A stretch of DNA of 62,000 nucleotides from Glandiceps talaboti (GCF_964340395.1 NC_135557.1:21056225-21118224); one strand, 5' to 3'. Counted from the first letter of the stretch, positions 10,853-50,587 are shown. Notes: generated from the letters alone by a model not told the origin. Translations and numbers: made by a program.

Positions 10853-13813
10853 TGCTGCTAGGAGTGTAGTACAAAGAAATGCATATGGAACTATAATCAG
10901 TCCGTATAAATAGATGTAAAATCCGACATTTCGAATAGATATTCTTTTTCAAAGGAAATATTGGCGAGATACAGAAATACCTTAATGTAATAGAACAGAA
11001 CCAGAATAGAACAGAACCATGTCTTTTTTTTATTGTGCTCAAATGATTTATCTCAACACAGAATCAGTTTTATAAGAAAATGTCATTTTGATAATCAGTT
11101 ATATTTAATTTGTGTACTTTAGTTGGGCAATTTCAATCATATTAGATTTACTGTAATCTGTAGCTATTAGCGGTAATGCTCAAAACTTCTTTTAGACAAG
11201 TGAAAAAGAAATATGTAAGATGATGTGTGAAAAGATCTTACCAGGATATTTTCATTCTTTTCATTAAAATATAATCTTCTAACAAAGTTAATTACAAAAT
11301 TAAAAATGTGAACGTTTGCCACTTGAAAAGTCTCGATTTTACCTTTTCTTAATATATCATTCAAAAATGTAATTACCTTATACATTTGTAATAAATTCAT
11401 TATTTGACACAATCACATTCACATTTAATATAGTCGATTTCATATAGTCAGTTTCATTTGTTTGACAATTTTCGTGTGATATACAGGTTTCATGTACACT
11501 TTGAAAATACAATACCATAGGGTACATTTAGCTTGGCCGCGAATAGCCACAGATTATCTATGCGAGACTTGTGTGTATTCACTGTATATTTTCTATAAAG
11601 GTGAATTTTTATTGTACGAAGTATTCCTAGAATTACAATTTAGTAAGTGTGTATTTTAAAGAGACCATTTTAAACACAATGGTTTGTATATGAATACCTT
11701 TCTTTATTTTACACATTTAAGTGTATTTAAAGAGTTTGATTAAGAATATTGTCACTTTATTTCTCTTAATCAAACCATTGATAATCATCTTCAGATGAGT
11801 TTACTACAAAACCAGAAAGACAATAGAGTTTCGATTTTTTAAGTATAATTCTCATACAACGTGTACAAACAAAATACAGACACTGATAGCGTGAGAGCAC
11901 ATGAAATGTTACATTTTATCTCACCTGTAAACCCAAAATAAACATGTTCGAATCTTCCTTGTTTCATCCAACAGACAGTGACGTTGATTTGTGTTCGTAG
12001 TGAGACACAATGTATCATTTTATATGCTTATGCGCTATATAAACAGTCTCTGTATTTTGTTTTATGTGATGTTCGAGATGTAGAAATATCGTACCGCATA
12101 ATTGAAACTCTATACTCTGGTTTGGTAGTAACATCGTACTGCATAATTGAAACTCTATAGTCACTCTGGTTTGGTAGTATTATAGTTTTGGTTTAGCATA
12201 CAATATATTCAATATTTTCAAAATTACATTAAATTTGTTATTAATTGTATTTTTTTTAAAAATTTTCTTAAGTTACTTCAAATTTTAAATACATTCTGAC
12301 AATGATTTCAATATTGTTTGTATACTTCTGATCTTGTATTCGGCAGTCATCTATAGATTACTTTTAATCTTATGTAACTTTTTATTGGAAAGTTACCGTG
12401 TAGTTTAGTAATAATTCTCTTTTTAGAAATTAAATTCAGTTGACCTCTAATCTTTGATAGTTTACAACTAACCTTGTCATCAATTGCAAGCAGCATGTAT
12501 TTAATTAAGTTGTTAATTACAAGCTTAAGTTACTATGGTTACTATGGTGAAAAGGGATTAAGCTTTTATTCTGGGGTTTAAATTTGACTTTCATTACGTT
12601 TGGTATAATTTTTCGAATTTTTGCATTTTACAAAAAAATATACATTTCATTAGTAGATGCAAACTTGTACCACCACTGAATTTAAGCATCCACATGATTA
12701 GACTATCTCACAGTACAACAAACGATGGCTACGATACATTTTATGTTTTTACATTTACTTTGACCCAACAGCACGCGCCCTCATCGGTTAATAAGGCCTG
12801 CACAAATGTTCGAACTCAGGATGCCATGCCATTTCTAATGAGGGCGCACCATACAAGGAGATTGGTCTGGCTGCTTGGTCATAGTAAATGTAAAAATAGG
12901 CAAACAAGTGTTGGCAGTGAGCGAGTCTATCACATAGTGACAACTCTACTAATAGAATCAATTATTGATTTATTCAGCTTGTAATAACTATGTGACAATC
13001 ATCTTTAATAATACACAGGTTGGTATTTTGATGAAATCCTTGGAGTATAGTTTAAAGAAGTTGATAGTCGAGTTTTGTTTTCCTTTCCATTTCTAGCTAG
13101 CATTCAATAATATTGATAAACTTTAAGAAATTCGTGATGCATCATCCACTGCATGATAAACCTACACAGTTGTCATAACTTTAATATGAAACTAAAAGTT
13201 GAAATTAATAAGTCAAATATGTAATTAAATGATTCTGTTGTTCAATAAAATCAATCAATCAAAAAGTTAATCTCATGTTCATGTTCACTGTGTTGAATAA
13301 CATTAACAAGTGTGTGTGTGTGTGTGTCTGTGACTAAAATTTGAAATGAGAGCGTTTAGTTTGAAATGTATGCCAAATATAATTAAAGAGGCTGGGGGAG
13401 GGGGTATATCTAGTATATAGTATATTTTTCATGCACTCCTGATGTTCTGTACAAAGTTATATCTAGCCTGAAAAACTTTGGAATCACTTGATTCAGGGCC
13501 CCATGGAGTTGATGTTTAATTGCCTTTAACTGTAAATTATAAATGTACACATGCTATGTTTACATTTGGAATAAACAGTTGAGTAATTGTAATTGTAGTT
13601 ATAGGCCGCTATATGATGACATTCCATAAGCAGTCCAGATTCTATATAGTCAATGTTTTCGAACACTTAATTAATGAAGAAATGCATTGAAAAAAATGAT
13701 GAAATCCTACACCATGGTATCCGATTTAATGAATTTAATGTTGCACAGGATATGTGTAGCGTTCAGTTGCGATATACATGATGCCCCGTATATCTCTATA
13801 AAACATACAAACA

Positions 13814-13884
13814 AACAAATGAATGAATGAATGAATGAATGAATGAATGAATGAATGAATGAATGAATGAATGAATGAATGAAT
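13814..13884. repeat. GAAT tetranucleotide microsatellite
   Basis: About 17 copies of GAAT/ATGA in a row. The reverse-strand frame gives a serine/isoleucine/histidine repeat peptide, which is an artefact. Confidence 0.95.
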
Positions 13885-14144
13885 AAAAAACTTACAAACT
13901 GACAGACAAACAAAGATTATCATGTCAACATATGTTAGAAATATATTCTATGCAACTTCCTGGTTACCATATATCAATGTATGATATGATTCAACAAAGT
14001 ACATGGAGTGTGTCTCCAAACTTCTATCTCTGAAAAGAATGGGTGCATCTCCATCTATTCAAACTTTGACTATAACAAGTTCTAGTCTGTAAACTGATCA
14101 TAAACAGTAAATCAAATGACAGGTGAATTACTAGAAACCATAGT

Positions 14145-17100
14145 CTAAAAGGTGGACGACACCATCCCGAAATGAATAACGCAACAAACAATTATTATAT
14201 TCTTAAAACGTGCTATGTTGTTATAACCTGGTTGATTATCGCTTATAGTAATAAAAACACAGGCACCACTAACAAGAATAGGTAACAGCTTTATGAAAAA
14301 TAAACGTTGAGACCACGGGGTAACCAAAAAGTCTTCAACAAAATAAATGAATACGTACACTTTCGTAAGGAACAACATGAGTGGAAATAATATGGTATTG
14401 CTTCGATTTTCTAACACCAAAACAATCATCCCAAGATTACACGGAAGGCATAGCAAAAATGATGTTATTCGTACGTATGAGACTGTGTTGAAATAAAATA
14501 TCAGTTGATAAATATTTTGAAAGATACAGACCAATGCTAATGGTATATGGGAAATGATAATACGGTGAATTCCTGCCCGTTCATTCCAAATCACCATGAG
14601 AAGCAGAGCCGAGTCAAATGAAAACATTAAGCCAAATAACAGCATCTTAATAGCAAAAATGTAATCCATAGAATACAAAATGAAAGTCACAGGTTCGATG
14701 CTCGACACCAGTGCATAAATTAAAGGAATACCGTATGACAAATCTTTGTAGTCAGTTTCTATAACGAAGAACAGTATAAACACAGCAAATAACATATTTC
14801 TTATCCAAAAGACAATATTACTTATCCAATACATTAATGTGCTTGTGCCGTAAACTCCTACTTCAGCAACTTCGAAAGAAGATGATAAAGTCATTCTGGT
14901 TTCTGTGACAACTTTGATAGAAAATGGTGATCCTTGTATTATCTCATCTTCCAGCTGGACAGTAAGTTGGTACGTTCCGACTATTTGTCCATGTAGAGAG
15001 AGATTACATGTCCCATCTTTGTTATATGTTGCCTTTATGCATCCTAACACTCCGTCTGGTTGACTGACCCTTGCTTTGACTCTATTGCATGGAACAGTTT
15101 GTCGATCTACATGTATAGAAACAACTTGAAACTCAATACTTTCACCATGTATGACGTTTGTAAGGTTCTTAAGAATTCTTAATGTTGATACACTAGCATG
15201 CAAGTTATCACTCTCCCAGCTGGTGTCCGCTAAATTTACAACTTGAATTTGAAATGGTGACCCGAGTATCACTTGGTCCCCAATTGTTATGGTAACGTCA
15301 TAGATTCCCACAATTTGTCCACAGATTGTCACATTGCAAGTCCCATCCCTGTTGTCAAGAGCTTTGATGTTACTGGGAATTTTATCGGGTTGTCTGATTT
15401 GAGTACGAACTATATTACACTGTATTGGTTTAATATTTGAGATACTTGTGACTAAAGTAACTTCAGCAGATTCCCCAACCATTAGTTCTCCAGGGACATT
15501 GACGATTCTAACCTGTGATATTTCAGTTTCATTCATTATTTGTGTTTCCTGCAAAACTTGAATTTCAATAGGAGTCTCTGAAAATAATTGATTCTTAAAG
15601 ACCACTGTTAAATGATACAGCCCAACAATCTGACCGTGTACAGTGATATTACAAGTACCATTTCTATTGTCAGATACCTTTGCAGACCCAAGTATTTTAT
15701 CAGGTTGTTGGAGTAATGCTTCAACGTTATCACATAAAATTGGTCTTTGAGCTACGTTACTTATTAGTATGTCAATTGCATCACCTCTGTTAATAAATTT
15801 CGGAATTGAAGTAATCTGCAGATTCGATATGCTATCTAACCAGACACCCTCTCCGTCCGAGTCATCCACAACTTCAACCTCGAAGTTTGACTCAAGAATC
15901 CGACCCTGTTCATCCGCTATGGTAATCTGGTATTTCCCTAGAATCTGTCCATGTAGTGTTAAGTTACATGAACCATCTTTGTTGTCTGTAACCTTTGCGT
16001 GGCCTATTATTAAGTCTGGTTGCCTGATAAATGTGTTAAGTACACTGCACGGAATACTAGTAGTATTGTCATTGTGGTTATAAGAAGTTATATTAAGGTC
16101 AACCATATAACCCCTGAAGAGTGTATTGGGGATATTTGCAATGCGTAGGCTTGCATTTTCATACACTGAACATTCACTCTCGAGTTGCTCGACAACCCAA
16201 ACATTGAAGGGGGATCCAGGTATTGTAAAGCCAAATATTTGGATATTGATCATGTATTTCCCGGTCATCTGCCCATGTATTGTCACATTACATGTCCCGT
16301 CTCGGTTGCCGATCGCTTTGAGGGTGCCAATAACGTGGTTGGGTTGTTTTACTGTAACTTTCACATCATCACATGGACAGGGATGTCTGATAACTCCATC
16401 GATGTTGCTTAGCAACAGCGGCACAAAATCACCCAAACGTACATACTGTGGGACTCTTTCTACCTTGATGTCATATGTATCTCTTTTCATAGAAATTTCA
16501 CTTTCGACATGAATTTGGAAAGGTGATCCAGGAAGTGCTTGGTTTCTTAGGTTAACATGTAATTGATACTCGCCTTTCATCTGTCCATGGATAGTTATAT
16601 TACAGGTACCATCTAGATTGTCTATAATCATACCCTTCCCTGTAACTAAATCCGGCTGTCGTATTGTACCTGTGATTTCTTGACAACTCAACGGATGTCC
16701 ACCTCCATCTCTGATGAGCAAATGTGCAGTTTGTCCTTGAGAAAGGACGCTTGGAAAGTTCCCCATTATCACATTATCAACCTGAACATTTGTGTCATAC
16801 GACGTTAGCAGACAAAGAAAGCAACAGAAGAAAATCACTATACAAAGACGGAACATGACATTTTTAGTGATATTCGTTTCAAAAAATTCAACTGCGATAT
16901 GTTTCCCAGATGCTTTCAAACGTTTCTCTGTGTTTGTGACAGTTTCGAGTTTTCCGATCATACCCTGATCTTCTGACGGACTAAAAGTGAGGGGAGAACG
17001 GACAGTTGTATTTCCAATGTCACCAGCAACCAGGGCTTCCACTTTGGCAGCTGTTGTTTGGTGCAATGCCAAGAGTTGGTACATATCTCCGTAGTACATC

Positions 17101-18029
17101 ACTGACTCCAAATAAGAACACATGCTGACTATCTGCCCATATCTGATCTCCAATTCGTCTAATTCAGTTTCCAATATTCTTTCTCTTGCAGCGCACTCGC
17201 TTCGCAGTTGTTTTGATAATCGTTGCCCTTCAGCCTTCAAAAATTCCATTCTTATTTCTACGGTCTCTTTCACTTTCCTGGTTTCCCTTTGACACTGCTC
17301 TGCCATATTAACACTGTCATCTTGTGTAGACACCTTGATCCTGTCGACTTCTTTTGCCTTCTCTCTTAGTGACCAGACAAGATGCAAGAGCTTTTTTGAT
17401 TCCTGGGTTAGCATTTCTTGTATATCATTGTGGGAATGTTCTGGACCACAGCGTTCAGTGTGGACACACTCTGAGCAAATGGCTTTTTGAAGGTTTACAC
17501 AGAATAGTGTTATTCTGTTGGTTTGGTGAATTTTACAATAACCTACTCGTTTATTGGAGCATGGATAAGCAGATTTTGCAGCCTTATATTCTTTGATTGT
17601 ACTTATCTGATGTTCTTGACTAACCTTGGCATTTTTGTGTACTTCAGCACAAAAACCGCAACATTCCTGTTCACAATCAATACATATAGAGTCTGCCATT
17701 TCTGTTTGACATAGTGTACACTTGCCTTCCATCTCTTTAATGTCTGGTGTAGTCTTTGGCTTTTCAACGACGACTTGAGCGAGTGATTTCAGGTATACAT
17801 TTGTCTTCAGTTGCGAAATACCTTCGCCAGATAACTGACAGTCTTCATGACACAGTGGACATTGTAAACTTCCATTCTCTGCTAGTGGAATCAAACAGCC
17901 CTGACAAAACGTGTGGAGGCATGGCAGTATCTTTGGCTCTGTGAACCGATTATGACAAACACTGCAAGACAGAAAATCCTCTCCAACTTTCTCTCCTTGT
18001 TTATACATGGCAGCTTCTGAAGATGCCAT
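14145..18029 (-). CDS. Membrane TRIM protein: RING, B-boxes, coiled coil, TM, 6 filamin-like repeats, 8-TM C-terminus
   Basis: An intronless 1294-codon paralogue of the gene at 5900-9328, in convergent orientation. The RING is complete (C22, C25, C37, H39, C42, C45, C57, C60). B-box 1 is intact (C104, C107, C116, C119, C124, C127, H131, H140). In B-box 2 (C165, H168, C177, C185, C188) the position expected for the fourth metal ligand is Leu180, so one site may be weakened. A coiled coil spans about 205-305 and a membrane helix about 392-411. Six filamin/Ig-like repeats follow (about 413-509, 518-613, 626-721, 735-826, 838-931, 946-1041). Each has a Cys pair exactly 27 residues apart (449/476, 553/580, 661/688, 766/793, 871/898, 981/1008), with an N-glycosylation sequon right after the second Cys (N477, N581, N689, N794, N899, N1009). 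About eight membrane segments occupy 1065-1294. It is probably a receptor-like ubiquitin ligase with the RING in the cytosol; partners are unknown. Confidence 0.9.
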   Translation of the reverse strand: MASSEAAMYKQGEKVGEDFLSCSVCHNRFTEPKILPCLHTFCQGCLIPLAENGSLQCPLCHEDCQLSGEGISQLKTNVYLKSLAQVVVEKPKTTPDIKEMEGKCTLCQTEMADSICIDCEQECCGFCAEVHKNAKVSQEHQISTIKEYKAAKSAYPCSNKRVGYCKIHQTNRITLFCVNLQKAICSECVHTERCGPEHSHNDIQEMLTQESKKLLHLVWSLREKAKEVDRIKVSTQDDSVNMAEQCQRETRKVKETVEIRMEFLKAEGQRLSKQLRSECAARERILETELDELEIRYGQIVSMCSYLESVMYYGDMYQLLALHQTTAAKVEALVAGDIGNTTVRSPLTFSPSEDQGMIGKLETVTNTEKRLKASGKHIAVEFFETNITKNVMFRLCIVIFFCCFLCLLTSYDTNVQVDNVIMGNFPSVLSQGQTAHLLIRDGGGHPLSCQEITGTIRQPDLVTGKGMIIDNLDGTCNITIHGQMKGEYQLHVNLRNQALPGSPFQIHVESEISMKRDTYDIKVERVPQYVRLGDFVPLLLSNIDGVIRHPCPCDDVKVTVKQPNHVIGTLKAIGNRDGTCNVTIHGQMTGKYMINIQIFGFTIPGSPFNVWVVEQLESECSVYENASLRIANIPNTLFRGYMVDLNITSYNHNDNTTSIPCSVLNTFIRQPDLIIGHAKVTDNKDGSCNLTLHGQILGKYQITIADEQGRILESNFEVEVVDDSDGEGVWLDSISNLQITSIPKFINRGDAIDILISNVAQRPILCDNVEALLQQPDKILGSAKVSDNRNGTCNITVHGQIVGLYHLTVVFKNQLFSETPIEIQVLQETQIMNETEISQVRIVNVPGELMVGESAEVTLVTSISNIKPIQCNIVRTQIRQPDKIPSNIKALDNRDGTCNVTICGQIVGIYDVTITIGDQVILGSPFQIQVVNLADTSWESDNLHASVSTLRILKNLTNVIHGESIEFQVVSIHVDRQTVPCNRVKARVSQPDGVLGCIKATYNKDGTCNLSLHGQIVGTYQLTVQLEDEIIQGSPFSIKVVTETRMTLSSSFEVAEVGVYGTSTLMYWISNIVFWIRNMLFAVFILFFVIETDYKDLSYGIPLIYALVSSIEPVTFILYSMDYIFAIKMLLFGLMFSFDSALLLMVIWNERAGIHRIIISHIPLALVCIFQNIYQLIFYFNTVSYVRITSFLLCLPCNLGMIVLVLENRSNTILFPLMLFLTKVYVFIYFVEDFLVTPWSQRLFFIKLLPILVSGACVFITISDNQPGYNNIARFKNIIIVCCVIHFGMVSSTF

Positions 18030-18614
18030 ATTTTTTAAGACACGAAGTCTTGGTCACGAGCAGAAATTGTATGCTGTTCCAAACCTCAATCTTGCCACGA
18101 GACAACTGTGTACAGTATTTTTTTATTTACCGTGTCTATACACTGCACTGTTGTGTTGACACATACTGGCCATTGTGAATCTCCCTTGTTCATATTACAC
18201 AACAGTGAGTCTTTGAGTACTCTATGATTTGTTATTTGTTGTTATAAGTCGCCATGACAACCAAGCTTTGCTTCAATGGAATCCACTCATATTGAAAACC
18301 GTAGACTTTCTTATTAAAAATACCGTCATTGTACCTCTGAGGCTTGGTTCTCCTTATATTTGTCCAGGTCCAGACGAACAAACCAACGTGTTGATTGTTC
18401 AGATAACCTTTGTGACATGGTGCGTGCAATGTGGACTTAGGCGTCAAGTGATTGATAGGAACTGAACTTGTTACCATAATGTTTCGTACCTTTACTTTCT
18501 GTTTGGTATACTTATGGGGCATGTAGTAAAACGGTGTGTTACCGTTCCCTTCTTTCTGTTTTGTTTATTCTTATCTATTGTTACTTATTACCAATTCATT
18601 ACGTATTCACATGT

Positions 18615-18805
18615 ACATACATACATACATACATACATACACACACATACATTTATACACACATACATATATATATATACATACACACACATGCACACAC
18701 ACACACACACATACATACATATATACACAAATACATACATACATACATACATACATACTTATATACATACATACATGTCTGCACACACACACACACACAC
18801 ACACG
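18615..18805. repeat. CATA / CA compound microsatellite
   Basis: Alternating blocks of CATA and CA repeats. The overlapping YIHT or VCVC-type frames on both strands are by-products. Confidence 0.95.
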
Positions 18806-19599
18806 TTCACCTTAGTACATGTACAGGTCAGGATACGATATTTACACATGCTAAATTATGTTGCAATATCAAATGATCACACTATACAACATTACTTTAC
18901 CCACAACTCCCTCTGATCTGTCTGTATACTATTACATGTTCACCCACAGGTGATTCAATACTGTTCAGGATGTATGCTAGTATGTGTGAGTTACTGTATC
19001 TAACAAAATATTTTCAAAAAACAAATATTAAGTTACAGCTATAGTGTAGCTTTAACACATATCCACACAAACACACTTGTTTTATTTACAAAGCCAAATG
19101 TTTTTTATTTCAGTCTTCTTAACATTTGCATGATTGTACACCCAAAAAAACAAACAAAAAAAACTACACGATACTGTGCTCCTCAATTGTGTAATGCACT
19201 TATACAGTAAAGAGTTAACATGTTTTGGCTATTTACATAATTTTTGATATACAGGCAAAAAAACACAAAATGGTGGAAGCAATGAAAAGACTATAATTTA
19301 CATAAAACTAACGTTGACTGAATGAATGGCAAGTTTTCTGTGTGCAATGATTTTTCATTTCTATATAAAAAGTCATTTTTGTTACAAGTGTAATTTTTGT
19401 GGACATTTTATGCAAAGTGAGACCCAATCCATTTTCTATGAATGACAAAATAACTAGTGTCGTGTTTACAACACAGTACTTTCCAATGTCAATCTTATTA
19501 TTAGATGTAGTGTGGTGGAAAACTGTCTTTTCATTGACAACAAAATTGCTTTCATGGAAATATGTATCTTGACATTTGAAAGGTAAACTACCATGGTAA

Positions 19600-20250
19600 T
19601 CATGTCAGTGATATATTCCTACACTGTGATTGGCTGCTACTTACATGTGACTGACAACATCTGCTTATTGACCAATCAATCAAAACATATCCTGAAATGT
19701 GATTGGTTGCTTCATTCACATGTGACTGACAACATCTGCCTATTGACCAATCAATCAAAACATATCCTAAAATGTGATTGGTTGCTTCATTCACATGTGA
19801 CTGACTACATCTGCCTATTGACCAATCAATCAAAACATATCATGAAATGTGATTGGTTGCTTCATTCACATGTGACTGACTTCATCTACCTATTGACCAA
19901 TCAATCAGTACATATCCTAAATGTAATTGATTGCTTCATTGGCATGTGGTTAACATCATCTGCCTATTGACCAATCAAAACAAAGATATCCTGGAATGTG
20001 ATTGGTTGCTTCATTCACATGTGACTGACATCTACCTATTGACCAATCAATCAGTACATATCCTAAATGTAATTGATTGCTTAGTTGACATGTGGTTAAC
20101 AACGTCTGCCTATTGACCAATCAAAACAAAGATATCCTAAATGTAATTGGTTGCTTCATTGACATATTGTTAACATCATCTGCCTATTGACCAACCAATA
20201 AATTAATAGATATCCTAAATGTCATAGGTTATTTAATTCACAGGTGAATG
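19600..20250. repeat. ~80-bp minisatellite, about 8 copies, with paired CCAAT motifs
   Basis: Each unit reads approximately CATGTGACTGACAACATCTG, CCTATTGACCAATCAATCAA, AACATATCCTGAAATGTGAT, TGGTTGCTTCATTCA. It carries GACCAATCA and, on the opposite strand, another CCAAT (GTGATTGGT). The right-hand copies are more diverged. It is seen directly; a role as NF-Y sites is inference. Confidence 0.9.
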
Positions 20251-21784
20251 AAAACACCTGTCTACAACTTATAAACAGTTCAAATTTTTAAACTTGATAT
20301 CTAAAATGCTAAATAAAAGAATTGTGCGTGGCTATAGCTGAAAACAAATTGCAAAGTATAATACACTTTGAATAAGTTATGAAATTCAAAAGTAACATTA
20401 AACATGAATAATAGCTTTAGTTGAGAACATGTGTTGACAATTTATGCATTGTACACAACTAAACATCTACCGGAAAATGTCCTCCTCTTAACCACACAAG
20501 TTCCTTATAGAAGAGAGTATATGAAAATAATGTCTTTTATAAAACTGTTTTGATATACCCATCAGTGATTCGCTTAGATTATGTCAGGTGGTATGGACTA
20601 TTGACCCATAGTGACCTCAATTTGCATATTTGGGCACTAGTCACATTTAATTTTCCCTAGGGCAATATTCATGTACCACGTAAGTCTTATTGGTGGTTTG
20701 CATTGACTGCTGCAAGAAAATAAGAATGTGATGTGTTACAAAACACATTGCCTGGTCATACTGGGGCACTAGTATACACACCATATTAATCCTTGTGCAG
20801 TTATGTAGCAACTTTTTCCGTCGGTTTTCAATCTTGGAATTAGTTGGTACATAACAGCCCTTGAGGTAATCGACATCTACGGTACTCATACCCTCATAGC
20901 AAGGCAATAAGTGTATATTATTGACCTGGTGATACTCTGTAATCTCTGGACAAGTAAAAGGAATATATAAAAACATATTAAGCAGAGTTTGATTGAGCTC
21001 ATCTAGTTTTCATCATGTATGAGAGTTCAATGATGAAATCCAGTTAAATACATCCCTTTTTACATATAGAGATTAAAATAAATCTGTGAGCTTTTCTGAC
21101 ATACTATACATTTTTCATGTTTTGATAGACATCCAACACAGCTATCTGAACAATAATTTGACTTAACTAATTGAACACGGCTGTTTAACTGGAGTTTCAG
21201 ATGTTCTAGTGGACACAATGAACAGGCATAAGCGAGTTGTATTTACATTTGCCAGGACACAGAAGTTATGAAACCATAGATAAATCAGTATAGCACATCC
21301 GTTAACTGTGGTCTTAGGCTGGGAGAGTCACAATGATCTATCTCATCTTACCCAGAGTTCACAGTGGAGAAGAAAATGTCAACAGATGCACTCAGAAGTA
21401 TTTCACCTTATGGTGTATATTCATCATGTGTGTGGATATCTTGTACAGGTTAAAAGACATACAGACATGATCACCATTAACCTGGCAAGACCCTGTTATA
21501 ACTGTGGTATGTTTGGTAGGACGTCCGGACATGGGGTGATAGCTTACTATTACTACAACTGATTGCATCTATTGGCAGTCGCAAAAATGGTACAAAAAGA
21601 CAATTAAAATATACAAGAAAGTGATATATATATAAAAGTACCAATTAAAAAAAAGTAAATGCCCTTACATGTCATCTATCATCAAGCTCACACTCACTTT
21701 AATTGCATCATCTTGCCCACAAAACAAGCTTTATACTTTGTAGTGCAACTTTTTATTCACATTCATTTGACATAAGTAGGTCAC

Positions 21785-22205
21785 AAATGTTGTTAACCCT
21801 GCATGTTTATGAGGGTAGATAACAGATGCTGTTGACCCTACATGTTAATGAGGGTACATCACAAATGTTATTGACCATGCATGTTAATGAGGGTAGATAA
21901 CAGATGTTGTTGACCCCGCATGTTAATGAGGGTACATCACAAATGTTATTGACCATGCATGTTAATGAGGGTAGATAACAGATGTTATTGACCATGCATG
22001 TTTATGAGGGTAGATAACATATGTTGTTGACCCCGCATGTTTATGTGGGTAACTCAGATGTTGTTAACCCTGCATGTTAATGAGGGTAGATAACAGATGT
22101 TGTTAACCCTGCATGTTTATGAGGGCAACTCAAATGTTGTTAACCCTGCATGTTAATGAAGGCAACTCACAAGACGCTAACTGTACATGTTTATGAGGGT
22201 AGATC
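21785..22205. repeat. 39-bp minisatellite, about 10-11 copies
   Basis: The units read roughly GGGTAGATAACAGATGTTGT then TGACCCTGCATGTTAATGA, with several shortened variants. Two to three units of the same family recur at 23990-24085 inside the USP gene, so the family is dispersed locally. Confidence 0.9.
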
Positions 22206-22555
22206 ACAGATGTTAGTGAGAGGAATATCCCTCTTCTATTGACTGTGTACTACTAGTAGTATTGTGAATTACTGCAGCAGTCACTATCATCACTTGTAGT
22301 AGTCGGTGTATTTGTAGGATCCATATGAATAAAGTCATTCAAATTTCCAGAAGTTTTGAGTTTCACTTTGGCTGTTTAGTGTTTGCAGTAAAGTCCTTCA
22401 GAGGAGCTTTAGGTGTTAATGTACATTCATTGACTTCTTGGGACGATAAGCAGCATCCATACAAGAAGAACAAGAGCACTGTAAGTGTAATAGCAATATA
22501 TAACAGCGCCATCTAGTGTTGACATTTCACAAGAAGTAGTTTTACATAACTTATG

Positions 22556-22561
22556 TTTATT
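22556..22561 (-). promoter_or_regulatory. Candidate polyadenylation signal of the USP gene
   Basis: TTTATT on the plus strand is AATAAA on the minus strand, about 85-90 bases beyond the USP stop codon at 22644. Spacing and orientation fit a short 3' UTR. Confidence 0.5.
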
Positions 22562-22643
22562 CCCAACCCCATCTGTGCAATGCTTCTCCCCTCCCATCTA
22601 ACAAAATCATATCACTGTGCTAAAAGTGTGTTTACATCTACTG

Positions 22644-50587
<27,944 letters not shown>

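Larger units (their letters stand above)
9329..14144. other. Intergenic DNA between the two convergent TRIM genes
   Basis: I see no supported gene. The region contains possible 3' UTRs of both TRIM genes (AATAAA-like signals near 9560), a truncated copy of the TTAA-type element (10575-10746) cut off by an AT microsatellite, a poly-G tract near 10350, a GAAT microsatellite (13814-13884), and a block (13270-13500) shared with 3300-3590 and partly with 5190-5240. The short open frames here are AT-rich, lack domains and are not supported. Confidence 0.65.
18030..22643. other. Intergenic DNA between the second TRIM gene and the USP gene
   Basis: No supported gene. It contains a CATA/CA compound microsatellite (18615-18805), an ~80-bp minisatellite with CCAAT motifs (19600-20250) and a 39-bp minisatellite (21785-22205). 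A reverse-complement AATAAA near 22556 is a good candidate polyadenylation signal for the USP gene, about 90 bp beyond its stop codon. ORFs near 20647-20976 and 21308-21562 show no family signature and are left out. Confidence 0.6.

Noticed and set aside
12694-12984. 96-codon frame between the TRIM genes
   Set aside because: No homology, poor codon pattern; it overlaps a short inverted repeat (GCGCCCTCAT ... ATGAGGGCGC at about 12776-12847), so it is probably repeat-derived.
20647-20976. 109-codon minus-strand frame beyond the USP stop codon
   Set aside because: The USP gene already ends at its conserved C-terminus at 22644 and has a polyadenylation signal; this frame shows no family signature or splice link.
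21785-22205. Possible CRISPR-like array of regular repeats
   Set aside because: Units are contiguous tandem copies with no unique spacers, in an animal genome with no cas genes; the same holds for the arrays at 19600-20250, 25322-25890 and 36968-37245.
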